Shown piece by piece: positions 24,495 through 34,383 of a stretch of 64,000 bases of DNA (positions are counted from its first letter, which is position 1; each line of letters begins with the position of its first letter). The DNA is taken from NCBI GenBank assembly GCA_001770855.1, contig MESE01000012.1, positions 1-64,000 on the forward strand, written 5' to 3'. The notes beneath the pieces were generated by a model, which searched no databases, was not told the origin of the DNA, and worked only from the letters and a program-made list of their open reading frames with translations. This DNA is from Burkholderiales bacterium RIFCSPLOWO2_02_FULL_57_36 (GTDB taxonomy: Bacteria > Pseudomonadota > Gammaproteobacteria > Burkholderiales > Burkholderiaceae_D). Position numbers and translations under genes: made by a program.

Positions 24495-25055
24495 ATGGCT
24501 GCACAGTCGTCTTCAAATTCATCCGCGCCCGATGTTTTGGACGCCCTGACCGAAGATCACAGAAAAATCGTCCAGTTATTCGATGAATTTCGCGACATCA
24601 AGGATCGGGCCGACGATGAGACCAGGCAAACGCTGGTCGAAGTCGCTTGTACGGAACTGGTTATTCATGCGCAGATAGAAGAAGAATTCCTCTATCCCGC
24701 GCTACGCGAAGCATTCGACGATTCGTCCTTGATCGACGAAGCCGCAGTCGAGCACGTTATGGCCAGGCAACTCATCGGCGAACTTGAATCAATGCATCCT
24801 GACGATGCTCTCTATGACGCGAAATTCATCGTGCTTGGAGAATATGTCAAACACCATATTGCTGAAGAGCAGAACAAGATATTTCCGAAGATTAGAGAAT
24901 CCGGGATGAACCTGGAAGTTTTGGGAAAAGAAATCCTGCAGCGGCGAATCGAATTGCGCAATGAATTCGGCATTCCGGACGAAGGGTATGAAGAAGACGG
25001 CGACGACGCTGAATTTCATCCGCACAAGAAATGGCGGTATCCGCACCACCACTGA
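24495..25055 (+). CDS. Hemerythrin HHE-domain protein
   Basis: 186 residues. A four-helix HHE domain covers about residues 15-155. Likely di-iron ligands are visible in L-T-E-D-H-R-K-I, V-I-H-A-Q-I-E-E-E-F-L-Y-P, A-V-E-H-V-M and Y-V-K-H-H-I-A-E-E. The acidic tail ends K-W-R-Y-P-H-H-H. Such proteins bind oxygen or NO, or help repair iron-sulfur proteins under stress; which applies here is unknown. AGGAGAGG precedes the ATG, and a sigma-54 promoter match lies just upstream. Confidence 0.88.
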   Translation: MAAQSSSNSSAPDVLDALTEDHRKIVQLFDEFRDIKDRADDETRQTLVEVACTELVIHAQIEEEFLYPALREAFDDSSLIDEAAVEHVMARQLIGELESMHPDDALYDAKFIVLGEYVKHHIAEEQNKIFPKIRESGMNLEVLGKEILQRRIELRNEFGIPDEGYEEDGDDAEFHPHKKWRYPHHH

Positions 25056-25101
25056 TGCTGTCCCCGCCGCTCCCAAAGATTTTTCAGCATGCAGCAGCGA
25101 C

Positions 25102-25602
25102 TCAATTCCCTGTCTTGACCACACTGAAATTGCCGTCCGGCTCCAGATGCATGTTTTTTACCTGGTCGAGCGACTCCACACCCTGTTCACGCAGTTTTTG
25201 CCATAACTCATCTTCGGTAATGAATTCCCTGCGCATATTGCGTTTCAGCATCTGCCCATTTTTTATCAGGCACAACGAAGACGGCTCGGCAATCCGCCGA
25301 ATAAAGGGAAATCGATAAGTGAGCCGGTCAAGAACAATATTCCAGCCAATCAACGTGGATACCAGAACCATTCCGTCGGCAATGGACGAGCCTTCACCGG
25401 CCATTGCGTTTTGCGACGCATCGGCCACGATTACCAATATCAGGATATCGGCAATGCCGACCGCTCCGATATCGCGCCGTACGACAAACCGAAAAATAAG
25501 AAACAGGAACCAGTAGATTGCGGTGCCGCGGATCAGTATCTCCAGCAGCGGCACGCTCAAGCTGAACAGTTCAACCCAGTCGAGGTCAAAAAAATTATCC
25601 AT
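25102..25602 (-). CDS. DUF421 (YetF-like) membrane protein
   Basis: 166 residues from the ATG at 25602, behind AGGAGA. The N-terminal half has three hydrophobic helices, including I-Y-W-F-L-F-L-I-F-R-F-V-V-R-R-D-I-G. The C-terminal half is the soluble DUF421 part with the motif R-R-E-F-I-T-E-D-E-L-W. YetF-like proteins are common in spore formers and in stress regions of proteobacteria; their function is unknown. It is convergent with the hemerythrin gene, 46 bases apart. Confidence 0.8.
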   Translation of the reverse strand: MDNFFDLDWVELFSLSVPLLEILIRGTAIYWFLFLIFRFVVRRDIGAVGIADILILVIVADASQNAMAGEGSSIADGMVLVSTLIGWNIVLDRLTYRFPFIRRIAEPSSLCLIKNGQMLKRNMRREFITEDELWQKLREQGVESLDQVKNMHLEPDGNFSVVKTGN

Positions 25603-25715
25603 GGCAATCTCCTGTCGTTCATGCGGCATCATCCGCATTCAGTTCACGGCAGGCATCATCGCTATTTCGCCAAAGTACTTTTCCGAGAACCAGGCCGGCG
25701 GTGATCAATCGATCG

Positions 25716-26957
25716 TCATTCCTCATCAGACCGACCTTGATTCAGTCTTCGACACAGCGCTCGATCAGACGCTTGCCGTCCGTCGGCAACGGCTTCCACG
25801 GCGAATGAGATATCTCGCATGTCAGGCCGAAGCCGCCGGGCGGACTGCAGGCCGGGCTGGCGGGTGCGCTGCGCGGATTCGAGGAGCGCCTGCATTTTAT
25901 CCGCGGTCGCGTCCCATGACGTCCGCGAAACGATACCGCGCATCTTCTCCATATTTTCCGCACGGTGCTCGGCTGATTCCAGCAAGGCCGCTTCACACGC
26001 GGCCACGAATTGCGGTACGTCGTCCGCTATGTATACGACGTCCCTGTACAGATCCGCCACATCGGTCACCGGCGTACTCACGATCGGCAGTCCCGCGGCC
26101 ATGTACTCAAGCGTCTTGATCGGACTGATAAAGCGCGTTGATTCGTTGAGCGCAAATGGCAGAAGGCAGACATCCCAACCGGCCAGAAAATACGGCAGCG
26201 CCTCATACGGCTGCTGTCCCAGATAATGAATATTCTCGCGTTGAGGCAGCGCTGCCGGATCGATCTTGACGATCGGGCCGACCAGTACGATCTGCCACTG
26301 CGGATGCGCATCGGCGAGCTGTCCTATCAACTCCGTGTCGAAGCGCTCATCGATCACGCCATAGAAGCCGAGCCGCGGTCCCGGAATATCCTTGTGCGCC
26401 GGATGCGAATTGGTGCGGTCGAGCGCTTGCGTGAAATGCATTACGTCCACGCTGCTCGGAATACAGTGTACGTTGGGATGGCGTTCACGTTTGGCTCGGT
26501 AGAGGCTGGGTCCGCCGGTAAAGACGATATCGGCCGCCTTGAGCACCGCATTTTCGCGTTGCATCAGTTGTTTCGGTGCATTCTTGAATAAAGCCAGCTC
26601 ATCCATGCAGTCATATACGACCAGCCGCGGATGCAGTTCCTGCAGAAGCGGCAAGGCCATGGGTGTGTAAAACCAGACGATATGGTCTTCATACTCAAGC
26701 GCAAGCCGACGCATCAGCTTGCGCATCTGCGGCAATTGGTCGTCATGGAAACCCGGCATTGCAATCGAGGTATGCGGCTGGCAGACCAAAACATTGGCAG
26801 CCGGATTCGAGACTGCCCAGCGACTCTTCTCCACATCGAGCACCGGCTCTTCAACAAAGACGATTTGATAGTGTTGCGCCAATCGCGACAGCAGATGTTG
26901 CGGGCGTTGGTACACAAAATCCCAACGCAGATGGGAGAAAACAATAATTGCGGGCAT
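25716..26957 (-). CDS. Family 1-type (GT-B) glycosyltransferase
   Basis: 413 residues with a good ribosome binding site (AGGAGA). The N-terminus F-S-H-L-R-W-D-F-V-Y-Q-R-P-Q-H resembles the TuaH-like group of glycosyltransferases. The C-terminal half holds the nucleotide-sugar region with E-Y-M-A-A-G-L-P-I-V-S-T-P and nearby acidic residues. There is no membrane segment. Acceptor unknown: exopolysaccharide or cell-wall polymer synthesis is plausible. A long gene-free stretch lies upstream. Confidence 0.82.
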   Translation of the reverse strand: MPAIIVFSHLRWDFVYQRPQHLLSRLAQHYQIVFVEEPVLDVEKSRWAVSNPAANVLVCQPHTSIAMPGFHDDQLPQMRKLMRRLALEYEDHIVWFYTPMALPLLQELHPRLVVYDCMDELALFKNAPKQLMQRENAVLKAADIVFTGGPSLYRAKRERHPNVHCIPSSVDVMHFTQALDRTNSHPAHKDIPGPRLGFYGVIDERFDTELIGQLADAHPQWQIVLVGPIVKIDPAALPQRENIHYLGQQPYEALPYFLAGWDVCLLPFALNESTRFISPIKTLEYMAAGLPIVSTPVTDVADLYRDVVYIADDVPQFVAACEAALLESAEHRAENMEKMRGIVSRTSWDATADKMQALLESAQRTRQPGLQSARRLRPDMRDISFAVEAVADGRQASDRALCRRLNQGRSDEE

Positions 26958-27928
26958 ACGATCTCCTGTCCGTTTGCACGGCCTGTAGGTCGAAAAAATT
27001 CAGTCAACCGCCGCGGCGGCCGTAGCGCGGCGGTATAAGCCTGCGGCAGGACGCACCGCGATGGCCGGTAAGACGATACGAGCGAAACGGATTAATGAAT
27101 GCAAGTGGCGTCATGTCGGATAAGAAACGTTACGGCAGATACTTGAATTCGGCCGCAGTCATTTGAAAAACTGGACAATGCCTTCTTCTTCCCACCTTCT
27201 TCCGATTCATCGAACGATAGGGCTTGACGCAATACAACGCCCACATGCCGAAAGCTCTACGCAAGAGATATGCCGACCCGGCACCGCAAAACGCGCAACA
27301 CAAATCAGCCAGGAACAAAACATGTCGCTCACGTAAGTTTTACAGCACGGGGTAAAAACTACACCGGTGGTCGTGCCGATGGCGTCGCATTATTTTGTCG
27401 GCAGCAGAGAATGCCGCATTGCAATTGCACAAAGGCCGGAGACGTGAAAGAAACACGCTTGAAGTCCACGCTGCGCTAATCAAATCCAAGATTCTCTATA
27501 CGTACCTTCCATGTTCGAATCTCCAAATCGACAGCGCTACCACGATAAAGCGCTTTTCCGTTTGCCGATATTTCACTCCGGTACGATTTCTGCTTAGGGA
27601 TCAATGAGGTAGATCGATGTTTTTCCCCAAGTCATTCCCGGTTCGTTATCAAGCAACGGTATCGGCCGGGCTGGGGTCAAACGCAGAGCTGAACAATTTT
27701 TTAAATTTGCGAGGAGTCGGGACGACTTAAAAGTACGGATGGTTTTCAAATGTATATGTTCGATAGGAAAAAGATGCGTTCAATCAAATATTGCGAACAA
27801 CGCTGATACAGGCAATATCAACGATTGACAAAATCAACATCAATGGGCCGGAAAAAGCCAAGTGAAGGTTGCCGGTTGTTATGTAAATGCCTCTACGGAA
27901 AAGAACCAATTGCAAAGGAACAGATCCC
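26958..27928. other. Long gene-free stretch
   Basis: About 970 bases between the GT-B gene and the histidine kinase, which diverge. Short frames exist on both strands but none has a ribosome binding site with protein-like composition. I found no sigma-54, FNR or clear sigma-70 promoter. It could hold a small RNA or a decayed gene. Confidence 0.4.
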
Positions 27929-30736
27929 ATGTCGTCAGCTTCGCTTGACCATCTCGCCTCGATTCCTGATCGCAAAAATGGTCGAAATGGGGCTGCGAAT
28001 TCGATGTCCGCGCCCAATGAATCCAACCATCGGGAAAACGGCCTCACATTGGCCGAAAAGCAGATTCGTCATTCGCTTTCGCTTTGCCACGATGCAATTT
28101 TCCTGACGTCGCAAGATACGATTGTTTTTGCGAATCACGCCGCAGCGAAACTGCTTGGCGCCACCGATCAAGACCATTTTCCGGGCCGGTCGATGCTCGA
28201 TTTTCTGCCGCATGGCAACTCTTCCAACTTTACTTTGCATATTACCGAGGTTATCGACAACACCTATGCAATGCGGCGTAAATTGCGACGCATGGATGAC
28301 AGCCTGATCGACGTCGAAGTCGCGATGACGCCGTATCAGGAAGGTGGTGTAAGCATTTGCATGGTGATCGTGCATGATCTGGCGCTGCGAAGCCGCCGCT
28401 CCGGCACGCCTGCCATGCGCGACCAAACATTGCACTTGGTCACCGACGCGGTTCCGGCATTGATTGCCTATATCGACCATGATTTCCGTTACCGCTTCAT
28501 GAATGTCACCTGCGTCAACTGGTTCGGCAAGCCGGCTGAAAATCTTATCGGCCGCAGCATCTCAGAAGTTCATGGCGCCGCACATACTGAAATGCAGCCC
28601 TCGATCCTCAAGGCGTTCGACGGCGCACGCGTGTGCCGGCAACACACCATCGGACAACGCCGTGTGCTGGCGCTCTATGTGCCGGATAAACATGACGGCG
28701 GTCAAGTGCGCGGGTTGTTTTTCATCGCGATCGATACGGCGGAACATCAACGCTTGCAGCCAACGAATCATCAACAGGAACAGGAATTCCATCTCATCAA
28801 GGAAGCTGCACCGATTTTCGTTGCACAATGCGACGCCAACTACAAAGTTCTTGCCGTCAACAAGATGTTTGCGGATCAGTTCGGCTTTGGCCCGCTAGAT
28901 GCAATCGGCGCACCGGTTCCCGAAATAATCGGTGAAGCCGCTTTTTCGCAACTGCGCAATTACATGGACGCGGCGCTGTCCGGAAAAGCCCAGGAACATG
29001 AACTCAAACTTCCGTTCAAGGATGGCGAGTTTCATTATCTGCACATCATGTATGTGCCGCAATACGATGCTGGCGGCCGTGTGTGCGGCTTGATTGTGGC
29101 GGCGAGCGATTTGACTCAGTTGCGGCGCACGGAAGAACAACTCCATCGCCGTGAACACGATTTCAAGACCCTGGTGGAGAACTCTCCGGACGGAATATCG
29201 CGCATCGACCGGAACATGCGCCATATCTATGTCAATCCTGCGATTGAAACGGTCACGGGCTTGCCGGCGGCAGACTATCTCGGCAAAACCAAGGCCGAAC
29301 TCGGCCTGCCGCACAATCTGGTGGCGGCCTGGGATTCCGCCTGCCGCGCCGCGTTTGAAACCGGTACCGAACAACGATTCAATTTCGAGTTTTCCAAAAA
29401 CACGGATACACATTATTTTTCCACGCGCATCATTCCGGAGGCCGACCGCGAAGGCCATATCGAATCGGTCCTGGGTATCAGCTACGACGTGACCGATCGC
29501 ACGAAGATGGAGAAAGAACACCAGCATCTTCTGACACGTGAGCGCAATGCGCGGATTCAGGCGGAGACTGCGGCAAGAGCTCGTGACGAATTTCTTGCCA
29601 TCGTGTCGCATGAACTGCGTGCGCCTTTGAACGGAGTGCAAAGCTGGGCGCACATCCTTGAAAACTATGTGAAGGATGCGACTTCATCGCCGCTGGCGCA
29701 ACGTGCACTGAACGGCATCCGCGTCGGTGTCGCGCAGCAAGTGCGCCTGATCGAGGACTTGCTCGATGTGACACGCATGATGAGCGGCAAACTGCGTTTG
29801 GTAAAACATCCATTTACGCTGTTGCCGGTACTCCAGGCGGCGGTTGAAAGCGTGCGCGAACTTGCCGTCGCCAAGCATATCGGAATTACCTGCACTTACC
29901 AGATCTCGGCCGAACAAATCGATGGCGATTCCGACCGCGTACAGCAGGCCATCTGGAATTTGCTGTCCAATGCCATCAAGTTTACGCCGCAGGATGGCAA
30001 TGTCTGGCTCACCGCGGCGGCGACCAATGCTCAAATCACGATTGCCGTGCGCGACGATGGCGTCGGCGTATCCCCGGAATTCCTGCCGCATTTGTTCGAC
30101 CGCTTCAGCCAGCAAGACACTTCCAGCACACGCGGCCATAGCGGCCTGGGACTCGGCTTGTTCCTGGTGCGGCATTTGACCGAACTGCATGGCGGGTCGG
30201 TGAAGGCGGAAAGTTCGGGAGAAGGAATGGGAACGACGTTTTCCATTCTCTTGCCGGTGCATACCAAACGCCAGAAATATACCGTCGTGGCGAACGATGC
30301 GGTGCCGTATGAAAACGCCGCGCCGTTGCCGTCGCTCGAAGGCTTGCGCGTGCTGTTGGTGGATGATCAGGAAGAAGCCCGCGAATCGCTGGCAATCCTT
30401 CTGGCTACCGCGGGCGCCAGCATATTTCCCGCATCATCGTCGCGGGAGGCATTCGCATGGCTAGCCGGCATCGGGCCGGACGAATTGCCCGACATATTGG
30501 TGTGCGACATTGCCATGCCGGTTGAAGACGGATACTCGGTGCTGCGAAAAATCAGGACATGGGAAACGGGAAAAGGCGTCACACCCCTGCGCCGCTTGCC
30601 TGCGCTCGCGCTGACTGCTTTTACGCAGCGGGAAGACCGGATCCGGGCGCTTACCGCCGGCTTCCAGATGCACATGACCAAGCCGGTCGCGCCGGAGGAA
30701 TTAATCGTCGTCATCGCGATGATGGCATCGCGATGA
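27929..30736 (+). CDS. Soluble hybrid histidine kinase with multiple PAS domains
   Basis: 935 residues from the ATG at 27929, behind AAAGGAA. An ATG 42 bases upstream has no such signal. There is no membrane segment. Four PAS-like domains occupy about residues 35-530, followed by a HisKA domain with H561 in I-V-S-H-E-L-R-A-P-L-N-G, a HATPase_c domain with its N and G boxes (W-N-L-L-S-N-A-I-K-F and G-L-G-L-G-L-F-L-V) and a C-terminal receiver with D860 in L-V-C-D-I-A-M-P. A cytoplasmic sensor is expected. Its end lies 39 bases from the convergent NtrC-type regulator gene, a likely but unproven partner. Confidence 0.9.
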   Translation: MSSASLDHLASIPDRKNGRNGAANSMSAPNESNHRENGLTLAEKQIRHSLSLCHDAIFLTSQDTIVFANHAAAKLLGATDQDHFPGRSMLDFLPHGNSSNFTLHITEVIDNTYAMRRKLRRMDDSLIDVEVAMTPYQEGGVSICMVIVHDLALRSRRSGTPAMRDQTLHLVTDAVPALIAYIDHDFRYRFMNVTCVNWFGKPAENLIGRSISEVHGAAHTEMQPSILKAFDGARVCRQHTIGQRRVLALYVPDKHDGGQVRGLFFIAIDTAEHQRLQPTNHQQEQEFHLIKEAAPIFVAQCDANYKVLAVNKMFADQFGFGPLDAIGAPVPEIIGEAAFSQLRNYMDAALSGKAQEHELKLPFKDGEFHYLHIMYVPQYDAGGRVCGLIVAASDLTQLRRTEEQLHRREHDFKTLVENSPDGISRIDRNMRHIYVNPAIETVTGLPAADYLGKTKAELGLPHNLVAAWDSACRAAFETGTEQRFNFEFSKNTDTHYFSTRIIPEADREGHIESVLGISYDVTDRTKMEKEHQHLLTRERNARIQAETAARARDEFLAIVSHELRAPLNGVQSWAHILENYVKDATSSPLAQRALNGIRVGVAQQVRLIEDLLDVTRMMSGKLRLVKHPFTLLPVLQAAVESVRELAVAKHIGITCTYQISAEQIDGDSDRVQQAIWNLLSNAIKFTPQDGNVWLTAAATNAQITIAVRDDGVGVSPEFLPHLFDRFSQQDTSSTRGHSGLGLGLFLVRHLTELHGGSVKAESSGEGMGTTFSILLPVHTKRQKYTVVANDAVPYENAAPLPSLEGLRVLLVDDQEEARESLAILLATAGASIFPASSSREAFAWLAGIGPDELPDILVCDIAMPVEDGYSVLRKIRTWETGKGVTPLRRLPALALTAFTQREDRIRALTAGFQMHMTKPVAPEELIVVIAMMASR

Positions 30737-30775
30737 TGATGCCGGAAAATTTATCGGCCTGGCTAGCCCCGCCCG

Positions 30776-32191
30776 TCATCCATAAAGATTTCCTTTCGGC
30801 GCATTTGAGCTTTCATTTTCCTTGTACAAGAGGGCATCGTCGCTTTCCAGTATGTCGTGCGGACCATACTCTTCCAGCCGGTTATAAAGCGTCTTCAGGC
30901 TGATGCCGAGTATGTCGGCGGCTCGTTTTTTCACGCCGCCGCATAATTCCAGAGTGGCAAAAATCAATTTTCGATCCACATCGGCCAGAGAAGTGCCCAC
31001 CGGAATGGACAAAGTGAGGCCGGCGGACGACTGGGGCGTCATCGTCGGCGCCAGCGCAGCGGCGTCAATCGTCTGGTCCGACAGGATGAACGAGCGCTGC
31101 ATATAGTTTCTGAGCTCCCGTACGTTTCCAGGCCAGTGATAATCGTTCAGGCACGCCAAGCCGTCAGGGGAGATCACTTTTGCGGTACCGTGCGCCGCAT
31201 TCAACTCATCCAGGAAATGCTGCGCAAGCAATTCGATATCGGCGCCGCGCGCACGCAGCGGTGGAATCTTCAAGGGGAATACATTCAAGCGATGGTAGAG
31301 GTCGAGCCGCAGTTTTCCTTCCGCGATCGCATCTTCAGGGTCGCGGTTGGTTGCCGCGATGATGCGCACGTCGGTTTCGAATTCCTGATTGCTGCCGATA
31401 CGCATGAATGAGCCGGTCTCGAGCACACGCAGCAGCTTCACCTGCAATTCGATCGGCATTTCGGTAATTTCATCGAGGAGCAGCGTACCGCCGTTGGCCC
31501 TCTCGAAGTATCCTTTGTGCTGCCGATCCGCACCGGTAAAGCTGCCTTTCTCATGGCCGAATATTTCACTCTCGATTAGTTGCGGTGAAATCGCACCGCA
31601 ATTGACCGGTAAAAAAGCCTGCTTCTGGCGCAGGCTCAGATCATGGATGGTTTGCGCCGCCAACTCTTTACCGGTCCCGCTTTCTCCAAGCAAAAGCACG
31701 GTTGCCTCAGTGGGAGCGACCCGGCCGATATGGTTGTACAGCTTTTGCATCACGGGTGCGGCGCCGAGCATCTGGCCGAAATGGCCGAGCCGTTGCAATT
31801 CCGTGCGCAACGCGCCTATTTCTGTTTTCAGGTCCGCAGTGCGCGGCACGCGCGACAGAAGCGCCTTCAGCCGTCGAAAATTGATCGGCTTGGTCAGGTA
31901 ATCGGCCGCACCCAAGCGTAAAGCATCGACTGCGGTCTCAAGACTGGCATGCCCGGTGATCAGCACGATCTCGGTTGTGGAACGCGATTCAATATCGTTG
32001 AATAGATCCAGCCCATTACCATCAGGTAGCTTGAGATCGATCAGTACGACATCCGGTCTATGGCGGCTGATCTGAATCTGCGCATCGCGTATATTGCCGG
32101 CGACCGCGGTGGTGAAGCCTTCCGCCGCTGTAATTTCCACCAATGCTTCGCGTGTATTCAGGTCATCGTCAACGATGAGGACATGTGGCAT
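30776..32191 (-). CDS. NtrC-family sigma-54 response regulator
   Basis: 471 residues. The receiver domain (1-115) has D52 in V-L-I-D-L-K-L-P with T79 and K101. The AAA+ domain has Walker A G-E-S-G-T-G-K-E at 169-176, the sigma-54 contact loop G-S-F-T-G-A at 216-221 (Ser in place of the usual Ala) and Walker B L-L-L-D-E-I. The C-terminal Fis-type helix-turn-helix contains I-L-G-I-S-L-K-T-L-Y-N-R-L-E-E-Y. It probably activates sigma-54 promoters nearby. The upstream 500 bases carry no gene. Confidence 0.92.
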   Translation of the reverse strand: MPHVLIVDDDLNTREALVEITAAEGFTTAVAGNIRDAQIQISRHRPDVVLIDLKLPDGNGLDLFNDIESRSTTEIVLITGHASLETAVDALRLGAADYLTKPINFRRLKALLSRVPRTADLKTEIGALRTELQRLGHFGQMLGAAPVMQKLYNHIGRVAPTEATVLLLGESGTGKELAAQTIHDLSLRQKQAFLPVNCGAISPQLIESEIFGHEKGSFTGADRQHKGYFERANGGTLLLDEITEMPIELQVKLLRVLETGSFMRIGSNQEFETDVRIIAATNRDPEDAIAEGKLRLDLYHRLNVFPLKIPPLRARGADIELLAQHFLDELNAAHGTAKVISPDGLACLNDYHWPGNVRELRNYMQRSFILSDQTIDAAALAPTMTPQSSAGLTLSIPVGTSLADVDRKLIFATLELCGGVKKRAADILGISLKTLYNRLEEYGPHDILESDDALLYKENESSNAPKGNLYG

Positions 32192-32706
32192 ATCGAAAAT
32201 CTTCCATGCGGTTGCTTACCGCGTTATTTCACTTGGCGAATTCGATGGAGTTGGCGCCATCGCCATTCATTTGCTAGTGTCGTTAATTCATCTATGTCGG
32301 AGTTTGAGGCGAGTCAATCCCGATCACATATCGGGGCTGTCATCGGATCAAGCCAATAACGGAAACACCGTTGTCGCGGCACGCTGCGGACAGTGTGCCG
32401 AAACGGGAAATATCAAGATGGCCACCTTGTCGACGGAAAGCAATTGTGCAAAACATGTTGATCCGTGTTTCACACCGGATGGAAGCGTATCAACGATACG
32501 CGGAAAACCTGAGGGCATTGAAGTTAAGACCTGTGTGTGACGCAAATAAATCCCGTCTCACATGAAAATGGGACTTGTTAGGCAATGCGCGTTCGCGTTA
32601 CATAACAACCGCCGGCTCCATTGACAATTGAATCGCCAATGGAGCCGTTTTCGATTTCGCTAAAAATCGTATATCGACCTTGTCAGGCCAATTCTGGGGA
32701 AAAGCT
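32192..32706. other. Gene-free stretch
   Basis: A 148-codon frame at 32094-32540 on the plus strand overlaps the regulator gene and has no ribosome binding site, so I leave it out. No other structure is recognised. Confidence 0.4.
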
Positions 32707-32985
32707 TTATTTTGTTCCACCGCTGGTAGAACCAGCGCCGCCTGCACCTGCGCCCGATGCGCCGCCTGAGCTGGAGGAAGAGCCTGGCATGCCGCCTGTA
32801 CCCGTCGATCCGGATGAGCCGCTTGAACCTGCGGTACCGCTGGAGCCGGCAGTACCCGATGTGCCGGTAGAGCCGGAAGACGCTCCACCTGCTTCCTCAC
32901 CACGTTGGCAACCAGTGGTAACAAACACAGCGCTCAATAATGCAATCGCAAGCATTGACTTGGAAGTTTTGGACATAGCATTCAT
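32707..32985 (-). CDS. Gly/Ser-rich lipoprotein
   Basis: 92 residues from the ATG at 32985, behind AAAGGAA. The signal peptide ends in the lipobox V-T-T-G-C26. The mature part is almost entirely Gly, Ser, Thr and Ala in short repeats such as G-T-A-G-S-S. It resembles the larger lipoprotein at 33094-33690 directly upstream on the same strand. It may be cotranscribed with that gene (108-base gap). Function unknown. Confidence 0.65.
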   Translation of the reverse strand: MNAMSKTSKSMLAIALLSAVFVTTGCQRGEEAGGASSGSTGTSGTAGSSGTAGSSGSSGSTGTGGMPGSSSSSGGASGAGAGGAGSTSGGTK

Positions 32986-33093
32986 ATTTATTCCTTTCAG
33001 AAATATTAAAAATCCAGAGATAATTTCATTTGTCACTGCCACTTCATTTCATAAACACAGCACTACTTGCCGATGTATTTATCTTCAGGACAA

Positions 33094-33690
33094 TTAACGC
33101 GTTGTCCCTGAAGTTCCAGAGGCGCCGGAACTGCCTGGGGTGGATGGGCTGGTACTGCTCGAGGCGCCGCTACTTCCCATCGGTTCGGATGTACCGGACG
33201 AACCGGATGTTGTTGAGGACCCGGAACTTGTTGTACCCGAAGTGCCGGATGAGCCGGATGTACCGGGATCTTTTGTCTCGGTACCGGTCGTGCCGGAACC
33301 CGTTGCACCCGTGCCTGGCGTGCCTGTACCCGTGCTTCCGGATCCAGTTGCACCAGAGCCTGTTGCGCTTGGGCTGGTCGTATCCGCGCCCGTGGTGCCG
33401 GACGCGGAACCGGATCCGGTTGTACCTGTAGCTGAAGAGCCGGAACCGGTTGTATCAGCACCAGTCGTGCCTGAACTCGATGTGCTTGGGCTTGGCGTGG
33501 TGGAACTTGAGGTACCTGAATCGGCTGTACCTGGACTGGTGGTGCTTGGAGCCGCCGAACTCGAAGGAGTGGTAGGAGTGGTGCCGGTTGTGCCGCTGCT
33601 CTGCTCTTCCGATTTGCCGCAACCAGCAAACATCACGCTTAACAACCCTGCAGCCAATATGATCTTTGTAGTGTAGATCGATGATCTCAT
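33094..33690 (-). CDS. Low-complexity Ser/Thr/Gly-rich lipoprotein
   Basis: 198 residues from the ATG at 33690, behind AAAGGAAC. The signal peptide ends L-S-V-M-F-A-G-C24-G-K. The remaining 170 residues are irregular repeats of S, T, G, P and A with occasional D-T-T-G and G-S-G units, which predicts a long disordered surface chain. A sigma-54 promoter match lies 97-112 bases upstream. The repetitive DNA could vary in length between strains. Confidence 0.7.
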   Translation of the reverse strand: MRSSIYTTKIILAAGLLSVMFAGCGKSEEQSSGTTGTTPTTPSSSAAPSTTSPGTADSGTSSSTTPSPSTSSSGTTGADTTGSGSSATGTTGSGSASGTTGADTTSPSATGSGATGSGSTGTGTPGTGATGSGTTGTETKDPGTSGSSGTSGTTSSGSSTTSGSSGTSEPMGSSGASSSTSPSTPGSSGASGTSGTTR

Positions 33691-34383
33691 TATTGTTCCT
33701 TTCACAAAAAATAAGTACCCAATGCCTTGACTACGTTGTTTGAGATAAGTTTCGCAATTTGGCAACTTAGTCAGTTTTATATCGAACGCATTTTTTGTGC
33801 CATCGCAAAAATAAACCTGAAAAAACTTTCGGATTGGCAGCACAAAGGAACAACCGAGGCCGGTACCAGAATATCTTTTTTGTGAAATCAGGTTGCATCA
33901 ATAGAGTGTAGTGCGACACCCATGAAGCAAGCCGTTCACTTTTGCAATATTCCCTGAAAAAAACATTCCCGGTATCGTGAATAGATATTGAGCGCCAATC
34001 GATTTACTAGTTGCACAAGGTATTCGCGCTTGATGTGATTTCTCTCAATCATTGATGTATCAATTACTTCACACGGCTTCTTGCATGCTAGTCTGATGGC
34101 GCTCATTTGAGGGGCACCCCACCTGTTTTACGTTGCAGAAATTTTTTCCCATGAATATATTTTTTCGACATGCGCAATCAAAACCTGAACCGCTTTCCGG
34201 CATGGCCCACTCCGAAAAAAATGATCCGCCAACTGAAAGTATCTGGTCTCGCCGTGTAATGATTGAACAGCCAAAAGGTTTTTTACCATTCAGTTGAAGA
34301 TGCAGATACGGTTCATTTTTTATTTACTGATCATCCTGGAAATCGCCTGCCACGGCACCGACATGAGGAAGAAATGAATTCCA
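33691..34383. other. Divergent regulatory region
   Basis: No supported gene. It contains the sigma-54 match at 33787-33802 facing the lipoprotein gene. TTGAT-GT-ATCAA (34052-34063) resembles an FNR box but has the wrong spacer. I could not find a convincing promoter for the regulator gene at 34384. Confidence 0.4.
33787..33802 (-). promoter_or_regulatory. Sigma-54 promoter of the low-complexity lipoprotein gene
   Basis: Minus strand TGGCACA-AAAA-ATGCG: TGGCAC is perfect and GG-GC spacing is twelve, with three mismatches elsewhere. The predicted start near 33777 leaves a leader of about 87 bases. Confidence 0.6.

Noticed and set aside
32094-32540. Open frame of 148 codons on the plus strand
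   Set aside because: It overlaps the start of the sigma-54 regulator gene, has no ribosome binding site and lacks protein-like composition.
34052-34063. TTGAT-GT-ATCAA as an FNR box
   Set aside because: The spacer is two bases instead of four, which FNR-family dimers do not normally accept.
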